From the NCBI RefSeq assembly GCF_030272615.1, contig NC_081414.1, forward strand, positions 660,464,438 to 660,528,437: a DNA stretch of 64,000 nucleotides. The letters are read 5' to 3'. This document shows, piece by piece, positions 55,006 to 64,000 of this stretch. How positions within the stretch are numbered: position 1 is the stretch's first letter; every line of letters starts with the position of its first letter. The translations under genes were made by a program, and so were the position numbers. The stretch is from Cryptomeria japonica. Its lineage: Eukaryota; Streptophyta; Pinopsida; Cupressales; Cupressaceae. The notes beneath the pieces are model-generated. The model did no database searches, was not told where the DNA came from, and saw only the letters and a list, made by a program, of their open reading frames with translations.

Positions 55006-58000
55006 TATGAGATATCATGAAATAATAGCTAAAGAGGAAACCTACTGGAAACAAAGATCGAGAAATGTTTGGTTAAAGGAGGGGGATAGAAACACTAAAT
55101 ACTTCCATATGTCCACCCTAAGACATAAGGCCATAAATAGAATTGTACAGATTAAAGTGAATGGCAGATGTGTTGAAGATGATGATTCCATAAGTAAGGC
55201 TGCTATGGATTTTTTCTCTAATTTACTTGCTAAGGATTAGAATTTGAATATACAGGCCAAAAGGGAACTTCTCGGCAGTATACCTACCATTTTGGGGGAT
55301 GATCAGAATGATCATTTAACTACCTTTCCTTCCCATGATGAAATTCTGACAGCTGTTAACTCCTTTGAGGGCAACAAGGCCCCAGGTCCGGACGACTTCC
55401 CATGTTCTTCTTCCAAATGTACTGGCATATTATTGGAGATGATGTTACCAGAGCTATGAAAGAGTTTTTTGGTGCTAGAAAACTTTTGAAAGAAGTTAAT
55501 GGTACTTTTATAGCTCTTATACCCAAAAAGATGGGGGCAGATTCAATGGATCTTTTCAGACCTATAAGTTTATGCAACTCTCTCTATAAGATTATCTCTA
55601 AGGTCCTTACCTCTAGAATTCTAAAATTGCTTCCCTCCATTATTTCGCCTCAACAAAGTGGTTTTGTCCCGAGAAGGCAAATTTTGGATTCTATCATCTC
55701 TGTTCATGAAAATATCCATTCTCTAGCCTTTTCTAAAAAAGAAGGTTTTTTTCTGGAGCTTGACCTCTCTAAAGCCTACGATAGAGTGGATTGGGATTTT
55801 ATGATGGATGTTCTTTCTGCTTTTGGTTTTAATCCTAGGAGTGTTGGCCTTATCAAGCAACTTGTTTCTTCGGCTTCTTTCTCTATGTTAATGAATGGTT
55901 CCCCCTCTCCTTTCTTTAAAGCTTCAAAAGGTCTCAGGCAAGGGGACCCTCTATCTCCAGTGATCTTTATCATCATGGCAGACTGTTTGGGGAGATGTAT
56001 TGGAAAGCTAGTTGAGAAAAGGGAGTTTTGTGGTTTGAATCCTTCTTTGGCAGATTAAATATGTTCTCATCAACAATTTGTTGATGATTCTATAATAATG
56101 GGAAAAGCCACTGTGAAGGACGCTAGAAGACTAAAAAAGGCTTTGGATAACTATGGAGAGGCTACTGGTCAGCTTATAAACAGGTCTAAAAGCTTTGTTT
56201 ATTTTATCAATACCCCGGAGAGAAGGAGGATTAAAATTAGTAACATTTTGGGTGGCCAAATGGGTAGCTTGCCTGCTTCCTATTTGGGGCTCCCCTTAGG
56301 TCAAGATCCTTCGGATACCTTTTGGGGAGCCTTGGTGGATAAATTCCATAAAAAGCTATCTAGATGGAAGGGAGCTCTACTTAGTCAAGTAGGTAAGGTT
56401 CAATTGCTAGAAACCACTCTTCAAAGTATCCCTCTCTATGCCATCAGTCTGTTTAGGATTCCTACTAATTATGCTGAGGCCATTGAAAAAATTCAGAGAT
56501 CCTTTCTATGGATAGGGGTTGAGGAGAAGAAGAGAATGAACTTAATTGCTTGGGAGAAGGTCTATAAGCCTATGAATAAAGGCGGTCTGGGCCTTAGAAG
56601 AATAAGAGACATAAATGATTACCTTATGGCCAAGAAGATTTGGAGAGGATATAGAAATCAAGGAGAGTGGAAAAAAATATGGGACAACAAATATAAAATC
56701 CAATGTCCAAATCTTCAAAGTTTCCTCAAAGCGGAGATTATCCCAATTGGATCCAATATTTGGAAAAATGTCTCTAGGACTAGAGACTTAATTATCAAAG
56801 ACACAAAATGGAAGTTGGGGAAAGGGAATCTTATTCAGTTCTGGGAAGAACCTTGGCTTCTAGAGCCCCCTTTAAATGAAAACCCTAAGTGGAACAGATC
56901 TCAGAACCAATGCAAGGAAAGATTTGGAACCAAGGTGGAGGATTATTGGAAAGATGGCCAGTGGAAAGACTTATCTCAAGTGGATCAGTCTTTGGGTAGT
57001 TTGAACAAAGTCATGAACTCAATGGTGAGGATTGAAGAAGAAGACCAGTTAATTTGGAAACTCACAACTAGTGGTACTTTTACTGTGGCCTCTCTTTATC
57101 ATCAACAGTACAATAATATGGAAAGTCCTTGTTGGGCTAAAGCTTGGGTGAAAGGTCTTACCCACAAGATCAACATTTTCTTTTGGATAGCCCTTCAAGA
57201 CAAAATTCTTACTACTGAGAATATCAAAAAAAGAGGTATCAGCATGCCAAGTTTCTGTACTCTCTGTAAGCAGAATGAGGAGACAATAAATCATATGCTC
57301 TTTCATTGCCCCTTCTTAGCTGATGTTTGGGGAAGTTGTCTAGATCAATTCAATATCAGTTGGAGCTTCCCCAACTCGATTCAGGAGATTTTCAAGTCAT
57401 GGCATCATCCTTCAAAAAATAGAACCACTACCTTATTATGGAGAATTGCTTTACCTCACATGTGCTGGGGTATATGGAAAGAGAGAAATGATAGAATTTT
57501 TAGAGAAAAGAATACTAAGGCTAACATTGTGTTTGAAAAAATAAGAAGTATAGTGGAAAATATGAATATTATAGGTGGTATTGATAATCCTAACACCAAG
57601 GAGGATCAATTTGTCTATTAAAAATGGAGATTAAAAGCTCAAGAGATTATCCAGAGTAATCCTAGAGAGGGAATGATATGGATCAGCCCGCCTAGGGGAT
57701 GGATGAAAATCAATTTTGATGGGGCCTCTAAGGGAAACCCTAGGGTTGCAGGATGTGGAGTGGTCCTAAGGGATGAATGGGGAAAATGTAAAATCATAAA
57801 ATGTATTCCTATAGGAAATCAGACCAATCATGTTGCCGAAGCCATGGCGGCTTATCATGGGATTATCCTTGCCAAGGAAGCCAATTGTACTAAAGTTTGG
57901 TGTGAAGGAGACTCCTTAAACATTATCAATTGTTTAAATATGAAATTCTCGCCGTCTTGGTCAATTAGTAATGCTATTAAAGCTACTAAGAAAATCAATG

Positions 58001-58200
58001 AAGAGTTTGAAATGTGTGTTTTTACACATGTTTACAGGGATGCCAACTCTTGCGCTGATTGGGCAGCCAACTTGGCTTGCCAATCGAGAGACATCATTAC
58101 TAGTTATGGTGAAATGGAGATTGCAAGTGAAATGAAATCCTTGCTCAATCAGGACCAAAGCTATACAAGGCAACACGGTACTTTTAATCATTATTTCTAA
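55006..58200 (+). pseudogene. LINE ORF2, part 2: reverse transcriptase and RNase H
   Basis: With element D and one attct copy removed, the frame passes from DAIL directly into MRYHEIIAKEETYWKQRSRN. RT blocks follow: NVWLKEGDRNTKYFHMSTLR, NKAPGPDDFP, FRPISLCNSLYKIISKVL, PQQSGFVPRRQILDSI, ELDLSKAYDRVDWDFM, KGLRQGDPLSPVIFII, QFVDDSIIMG (catalytic F-x-D-D) and PASYLGLPLG. A zf-RVT-like region (HKINIFFWIALQDKI, CTLCKQNEETINHMLFHC) and an RNase H (INFDGASKGNPRVAGCGV, VWCEGDSLNIINCL, HVYRDANSCADWAA) complete it. Defects: TAG 55238, one lost base near 55397, TAA 56056 and TAA 57619. ORF2 totals about 1,395 codons, a normal plant L1 length. Confidence 0.92.
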
Positions 58201-58373
58201 TGACCTTTCCGCCTTTTTCGATGCAGGGCTTGCTTGAAGATAATGAGCTATTAAATAGGTGTCATATCATTATTATTTGGCATGGATTATGGGCGCTCTT
58301 ACAAAATAACAACAGAAACTAGAGGAAAACTTATCAAAATGAGAGAAGGCATTGCAAGGAAGGTGCTGGAAAA

Positions 58374-59978
58374 ATGGGAGGTAACAAGAAAAGATTTGAA
58401 CCTGCTTCCTACTCTGAATGGAGAAAGAACGAAGAAGTCTGGGGTATCCTTCAGCAGGGAGGTCTCAATGTTTACATGGAACAAATAAATGGGAAGGACC
58501 CCACAATCACCAGCTATTTCATCAAGAACTAGAAAAATGGAAAAATTCTGATTGGATCACATATGATGAATGTAGACGAAGAGGTTATCGCTGAGGCCAC
58601 GGGGATGACTACCAAGGGTATGAAATTTTACAGAGACAGAGGGATATTAGATAAAGCAGCAGACAAGTTTCTTGTTACAGATGGTGAGAGAAGAAAGATG
58701 ATCAAAATTGAAAACTCCTACCACTCCCCGAAGAGAATTTGTAGGCCATGGAGGTTTGTCTCATTTGCTTCTATTGAATACATTACCTTAGATGGTAGGT
58801 TTACTAGGGCATATGGGCATCACTTCATCCTTCTCAACCATTTCCATCATGGAGAAAGGGTTAGCCTTCCCTATTACCTTGCTTGTTCAATGGATCATAC
58901 TATAAAGGAGATCTAGAAGGACCCTAAAGGTGATCATGCCCTCCACCAGGGGCTTATGGTCCTAGTTTATAAAATACTAAAGGGGAAGTGCATTGAAAAG
59001 CCTATTAAAGGCAAAAATGCCAGAGATGAGACTATGAAAAGTAAGGATAGTGGTTTCAACTTTGATTCAGAGACCGAGGGAGAGTCAAAAGAAACTAGCA
59101 AAAAAGGGAGGATTAGGGCCAAGAAGAGGAGGATTATTGTGGAATCTGAAATGTCAGATTTTGATACTGAATCCCTTGAGGAAAAATCTATGAAAAAGAG
59201 GAAAGGGAAAGCCACTGGAAAGAAGGCTCAGAAAAAGAACACTAAAAAGGGTAGCAATTCTAATTTCAATTATGTTCTTGTTGAATCTGAGGAGGAGGAT
59301 GAAGGAAATAAGAGGATCGATAGTCAAAACAAAGAAGGGGAGGGTAACCTGGTTAAGGACAATTTGGAGACCATGAATACCACTAGTCTGCATAAGGAGG
59401 AAAAAGGGGGTCAAAGTGATAGTGGTGACAAAGAAACTATTAAGGCCTTCTGTGAGACCATTGCTACTATGGTGAAGGATATTAATAGTTTGAAAACTGA
59501 TACACAGGCCATGGCAAGAATTACAGTTGGTGACAAGCCCTTCGCGGAGCATGTTAAAGAGTTAGTGGCTATACTGCATAATGCGAAAGATATTGAATGT
59601 ATGGTTGGAAAAATCTTAGCAATAGAAAAAAAGGTCAATGAGATGGGAGATAGAAAGGAAATGGAAAACAAAATGAAATATTTTGGCAGCAGAATTGACA
59701 GGCTGGAGCACAACATCAAGCAGATTGCTGATCAAAATTTCCAAATCCTCAAATCTTCGGTGGACAACATGAACATCTTTATCAATAGGTTCAAGAATAA
59801 TGCAGAGAAGGATGGTGATAAAGAGCAGGTGAACAAGAAGGGTCATGAAAGGAGGACCAGAGCCAACACAAAGAATAAGGTCGACATTGATGGTCGTGAG
59901 CTGGAGGATATGAAGACCTCAGCGAACAACATGAAACAAATGGTTGTTCATGCTGAGGAAATTCTGAATAGTATTTAG
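58374..59978 (+). pseudogene. LINE ORF3: unknown domain plus charged coiled-coil tail
   Basis: ATG 58374 (MGGNKKRFEPASYSEWRKN) opens one frame of 534 codons to TAG 59976-59978, broken only by TAG 58530-58532 and TAG 58914-58916. About residues 30-180 form a compact region with VDEEVIAEATGM, YITLDGRFTRAYGHHF and HFHHGERVSLPYYL. The same pattern and spacing occur in the extra ORF of element E. The C-terminal two-thirds are very Lys/Glu-rich (nuclear-localisation-like KKRKGKATGKKAQKK) followed by likely coiled coil (59480-59960). The frame lies inside the LINE TSDs, so it moved with the LINE. L1 elements normally have two ORFs. Function unknown. Confidence 0.72.
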
Positions 59979-60196
59979 TTCTAGTTGCTATCCTTGGTTT
60001 TGTCTCTTTGTTGTCTTTGTGCTTTCCTTTTGTTGTCTGTTCTGAGTTTTTAATGTAATGATGTATTAAGTTGTTCCCTTCTGGTGGGTTCATTTTGTCT
60101 TTTTGAAGTGATCAGGCACTTTTTTTAGCATTTCTGTTTTCCTGGCTTGTAAAAGGTTTGAGTACCTTTCAAATACCTGCTTTTAATTAATCATAA
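59979..60196 (+). other. LINE 3' untranslated region
   Basis: T-rich noncoding DNA after ORF3. It ends in cttttaattaatcataa immediately before the right TSD copy; no clear AATAAA or A tail is present. Confidence 0.65.
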
Positions 60197-61224
60197 CACA
60201 AATATTGGTTGCACCATTTGATAAATGGGGATTAAATTTTGTTGGTCCAATTGATCCCCCTTCTAATGGAAAATCTTATATTTTGGTATGTATTGATTAT
60301 GTAACCAAATGGGTGGAAGCTCGCACCATGACACATGCAAGAGATAATAAGGTGGTTGAGTTCCTTTATGAGGAGATATTTACAAGATATGGAGTACCAA
60401 GGGAAATTGTATCAGACCAAGGATCACAATTTACTTCTACATTAATTGCAGCCTTGGTCAATGAATACAATATAAGGCATAGAAAATCTACCCCATATCA
60501 TCCACAAGCTAATGGGCAGGTAGAAGTCACAAATAAGGAGATAGAGGCTATTCTTACCAAGACAGTGGCTATTCATAAAAAAGACTGGACTCACAGACTT
60601 TCAGAAGCAATTTGGGCATATAGAACAACTTGGAAGACACCAATTGGTTTTACACCTTTTAAGATGGTGTATGGAAAAGCAGCAATGATGCCTATTGAGT
60701 TTGAGTATAAAACTCTAAGGACAACTTTTCAATTAAATATGAGACTTTCTGAAGCACAAAGAGATCGTATTCAACAATTGAATGCTTTGTATGAATGGAG
60801 AAAATTGGTTGTCCAACAGACAAAATTGATTCAAAATCAGAGAGCCAAGTGGCATGATAAATACATCAAGGAGAAAAAGTTCAAAGCAGGTGTTTGGGAA
60901 TTGTTGTATGACTCAAGATATAAAGATACTATGGGAAATCTACAAACTAGATGGTTAGGTCCATATGAGATAGAGGAAGTTTTCAACAATGGAGTTGTTC
61001 ATTTGACCACAATTCACCTAGTTCAGTTCAAGCTTTTAGTAAATGGTCACAGATTGCATCTTTATCATAAGCCTACCACCAAAGAAGAGTTCCTGCATCA
61101 ATTCACCAAGGAGGATCAAACAAAGGTTCTTGCAACAACTGGGCAAGTTCCTTCTGCAATAGAAGAAAGTATTAGAGGTAAGGTTCCTATAGCCTCTATA
61201 GCGAACATACCTGCCACTTCATAA
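60197..61224 (+). pseudogene. Element E integrase core and C-terminus
   Basis: After the TSD (60197-60211) the frame continues from QILV into APFDKWGLNFVGPIDPP and is fully open to TAA 61222-61224. The second catalytic Asp (EIVSDQGSQFTS) and Glu (QANGQVEVTNKEIE) are present. The first Asp, normally in WGxDFxGP, is Asn (WGLNFVGP), so the enzyme should be inactive. The C-terminal part has WHDKYIKEKKFKAGVWELLY and TRWLGPYEIEEVFNNGVVHL, then a tail of about 60 residues. No chromodomain is seen, in line with Athila. Confidence 0.9.
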
Positions 61225-61745
61225 TTCTCCAAGCATCATTTCATAATAATATTTCCATGTCTTATGGAAATATTATTCTCCATATATAAATTTTTCCATC
61301 CACGTCATCCCATCTCATTTCTTTATCTATTATTTCATTCATGTCAAATCATTTCATTTTGCCATTCTTTTCGCATGCCTACAGGTATGTACATATTTTA
61401 TTTTTTTTAATTAGGAATTTATGGTTTCATTATGATTATTTCCTTTGCTAAATCCGCATACACTTCCCTAAATCCTTTCAGCCTGTGTGGACACATGCCA
61501 AAATAAGTTGGGGGGGGGGGTGTTTTATGGTTCGATTTCCAAAATTAGTAATTACTTGTCCTTTTCGGTACCTTGATTTTATTGCTTGCCATCATTCTTT
61601 TAATGAGATATTCTTTGGCAAAACAAAGTAATGAATTCTACCACCAAATTTGGAAATAGATAAGGAAGTTTGAATTTTCAGCCTGTAGAGTATTTTGGTT
61701 CTTCATTTATCAGCTGCAGAGATTGCTACATTAACGGATTAAGAA
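61225..61745 (+). other. Element E spacer with internal G tract
   Basis: Noncoding between integrase and the extra ORF. aaataagtt followed by eleven G at 61510-61520 looks like an internal polypurine tract; a purine run at this position, upstream of the additional ORF, is known from Athila-type elements. The rest is T-rich. Confidence 0.6.
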
Positions 61746-63314
61746 ATGGGTGGAGATCTTATCCGCCATGAACCAATAATCCATGATGCATTGCTATAGG
61801 ATGCTCTTTGTGAGCATTATTTCTGGTTGCATGGTTGGATTGTCTACTTTATGAAAATAACAGATTATAATGAAGAAATTGCCTCTGAGTTTATGCATTC
61901 ATTTAATAAAGGGGAGGCTACTATTAAAGGATTAAGGGTCATTGCTACAAAGCAGCGGATAGATGAGGTTACAGGGTTGCTATAGGAAGGAGAGTTGTTT
62001 CTTGAATCAAAGGATGCTAGAAGCGTCAGAGCAAAATTTACATGCCCCATAGATGGACCTCTAATAGTGGACAAGCAAGGAACTAGAAGGGTATCCCTTC
62101 CAGCAAAATGGCCCTAGGTGGCCTTGTATGTAATGAAGTACATTACTTGCAAAGGGAGGTATTCAAATTTACGTTCACCCTATTTCAAATTTCTTAGTCA
62201 TTTATGGCATGGCCGGAGAGTGAATGTTCCAAACTTTTTATATCACCTCATTTCCACAAGTGCCAAAGAAACACGAAAGAATGGAAATCGTTCTATCAGC
62301 CATCATGGTTCGATAAAATTGCTAGTAGAACGTTCTCTTAGGGATGTTTCACAGATGGAATGGGGGGTATTTGAAGACATATTGTAGTTTAGGGTTGAAG
62401 ATGCTCCTATTGTAGATGAGTTAGTAGTTGAAAAGGAGGAAATGGGAGAACCCTCTTCTCCTATAATTTTTGCAGAGAATAAATCTCTCATCGCCAAAGG
62501 AGCTATGACTATTATGGAGGAAGAGATGGTTGAGACAAACGTTGAGCAACCCTCCACTTATTTTCAAAGAGAAGCGACATCTTCTAAAAGAAAAGGGAAG
62601 GAATTAGAAGTAATTAATGCAGATGACGAATCTATGGTTCAGCTGTAGGCAACTCAAGTTTCCCCTATAGCCAAGAGGCATAGACCGAAGAGAAATACTC
62701 CTGCAACAAAGCTACAGGTAGAAACCATTCCTACAGCCACTCCAGAGGTTAATGCAAGAAGAACTCAGAGTAGTACCCAAAAAGTACATCCAGTAGGTGA
62801 TGCAACAAAGGTTATTTTAGTAGAAGCATCAGAAGAAGAAAGCTCAACAGAGGTTGAAATTTAGAAGGAGCATGATGTTGATAGACTTTCAAGTCTAGCA
62901 TATGTGGTAGAACAACTTGAGGAACCTGTTGAAGAAATTCCACGTCCTAAGGTAACAACTATTAGACCTCCATCATCCCTCAACATTTTATCTATTGCAT
63001 TAACATTTTATAGGTAGTGGGAGATAGAGAGGGCTAGATTATAGGGGATTATTGACAAACAACAGAAGGAAATTGAAAAAAGGGATAATAAAATTGAAGA
63101 ATTAGAAGCCAAAGTTGATGTAATCACTAGTATGGTCCTTGAGTTAATGCAATGTAGGGCACCATCAAGAGTTTATGCTCTGCATTTGAAAGAGCGATAT
63201 TTAAATTTTAAATTAAACCACATTGTCAGGGACCTTAGCCCTTCTTTAGAAACCCCTGAGGAATTTTATGATGCTTATCAGACTTCCCCAGTAGCTGTGA
63301 AAAATTTATTGTGA
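61746..63314 (+). pseudogene. Element E extra ORF after integrase (env-position ORF)
   Basis: ATG 61746 opens one frame of 522 codons to TGA 63312-63314 with no frameshift. Eight in-frame stops interrupt it, all TAG: 61797, 61983, 62115, 62385, 62646, 62862, 63015 and 63042. Residues about 30-170 hold the domain also seen in LINE ORF3: VYFMKITDYNEEIASEF, RIDEVTGL, YITCKGRYSNLRSPYF, HLWHGRRVNVPNFL. The middle is acidic and low-complexity; about 63020-63130 is a predicted coiled coil (IIDKQQKEIEKRDNKIEELE). No signal peptide or membrane segment is visible, so I see no support for a true envelope protein. It recalls 'putative plant transposon protein' families, from memory only. Confidence 0.72.
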
Positions 63315-64000
63315 ACTTTACTTGCATACCTATGTTGTAACTTCTGATAGTGAGTGGAATCCCTTGCTATACATTGGTGTTATCCACATAAAATCCTTAA
63401 TGTCATGGATTCAAAATGCCTATCAGTATGGGAGCATAGGCCATAACACATAGGGATATTTAATTTGATTGTCCATTGCCACTGAAGAAGGAAGCAAAAG
63501 AGCCAATAGTTCTCTATTATGAATGGAAAAAGCTATTGGTAAGGCAAGATGTCAGGAATCAAGTGTTGCCAATGAGGGAAGAAATATTCCAAGCATATGA
63601 GCATTTAGTTCAAAATGAAAGTGCAGCTGCAATTGAAGGCCAAACTCAACACTGAAATAATTTTCCAGAAGAATTGAATCAAGGGGAACCTCATTCACTG
63701 CCAAATTTTCATGCAGCTATGCAAAGAGCCCCTAAATATATCAAACTGGGCAGGATGGAAACCAATAACTGGTACCTTTGATCTTTCAGCCTCTATACTT
63801 ATGTGGCTATTGTTGGGATGTAAGGTTACGGATCAGCCCTATGAAGTAGTTACAGAGGAGGCTAGATGGTCCAGACTAGAAAAGATGAAGGGGTTTTATT
63901 GGAATTTAGCTTCCGGAGGAATAGGTCAAGGAACCATTGGTGACTTAAGAGTTAGTGCCAGAATCAGGAATTTTCCTCTTGCTGGAGGATCAACAAGACC
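63315..64000 (+). pseudogene. Element E further coding remnants, running off the window
   Basis: Coding-like text continues in shifting frames: ELYLHTYVVTSDSEWNPLLY (63314-63373), then KKEAKEPIVLYYEWKKLLVR and VLPMREEIFQAYEHLVQNE (about 63488-63650). One more frame, open to the window edge, includes NISNWAGWKPITGTFDLSAS and FYWNLASGGIGQGTIGDLRV. I do not recognise the product. It could be the C-terminal part of the extra ORF's protein or a second accessory ORF. Confidence 0.45.

Larger units (their letters stand above)
44330..60196 (+). mobile_element. L1-type LINE with three ORFs, interrupted by element D
   Basis: The insertion is bounded by the 15-bp TSD and carries ORF1, ORF2 and ORF3 on the plus strand. 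Without element D it is about 8.0 kb, long for a plant L1. There are only 27 bases before the ORF1 ATG, so either the 5' UTR is very short or the 5' end is slightly truncated. The 3' end reads ttttaattaatcataa before the TSD and has no long A tail. ORF3 lies between the RNase H of ORF2 and the 3' end. Confidence 0.9.
39214..64000 (+). mobile_element. Element E: Athila-like Ty3/gypsy retrotransposon, incomplete at right edge
   Basis: Plus-strand order: LTR end, PBS, gag, protease, RT, RNase H, integrase, then a long extra ORF and further coding DNA. RT wording (DYRALTLATRKDHFPLPFVDQ, YMDDF), the Asp-type PBS and an extra ORF after integrase fit the Athila group, whose additional ORF is often called env-like. 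A LINE (44330-60196) splits integrase. The 3' LTR lies beyond the window. The 5' LTR start at 39214 is only a candidate TG. Pol has several frameshifts; the extra ORF has none in its first 520 codons. Confidence 0.85.

Noticed and set aside
61746-63314. A true envelope protein in element E
   Set aside because: No signal peptide, transmembrane helix or fusion-peptide-like segment is visible; only the position matches env-like ORFs.
1-64000. An intact host gene, tRNA or rRNA
   Set aside because: All long frames belong to retroelements. The only tRNA-like strings are primer binding sites next to LTRs.

Overview
This window is nuclear DNA from a plant with a large, repeat-filled genome. A gymnosperm is my best guess, but nothing here fixes the species. 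I found no intact host gene, tRNA, rRNA or CRISPR array. Almost every base belongs to retrotransposons nested in one another. Target-site duplications (TSDs), LTR pairs and reading frames that rejoin across insertions let the nesting be rebuilt.

Left nest (1-39213). An old plus-strand Ty1/copia element (copia-1) supplies 1-2209 and, after a gap, 37726-38374 plus its 3' noncoding DNA. Between these lies a minus-strand Ty3/gypsy element of the Tat type (element A, 2210-37725). It has gag, protease, G-patch, RT, two RNase H domains and integrase, and a Plant Mobile Domain (PMD) gene on the opposite strand next to its 3' LTR. Copia-2 (2844-8499, minus) sits in A's 3' LTR; it has one LTR instead of two. 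Element C (10273-22981, plus, TSD cctga) sits inside the PMD gene; it is a non-autonomous LTR element with 1,543-bp LTRs and two unfamiliar ORFs. A solo LTR (14932-16672, TSD aatgg) sits between those two ORFs.

Right nest (about 39214-64000). A plus-strand Athila-like gypsy element (E) carries gag, protease, RT, RNase H and integrase, then a long extra ORF, and runs off the window. An L1-type LINE (44330-60196, 15-bp TSD) split E's integrase. The LINE has ORF1 (DUF4283-like), ORF2 (endonuclease, RT, RNase H) and an unexpected ORF3. Element D (47142-55000, TSD attct), a gag-protease element without RT, split the LINE's ORF2; removing D and one TSD copy restores that frame exactly.

The most interesting observation is that LINE ORF3 and the post-integrase ORF of Athila-like element E appear to share a homologous domain, with two ungapped blocks of identical length. 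Other points worth following are a leader conserved between autonomous element A and non-autonomous element C, similar degenerate repeats at the 5' side of both the gag and antisense PMD transcription units of A, the loss of copia-2's 3' LTR exactly at the polypurine tract, and in-frame stops that are nearly all TAG in several ORFs.
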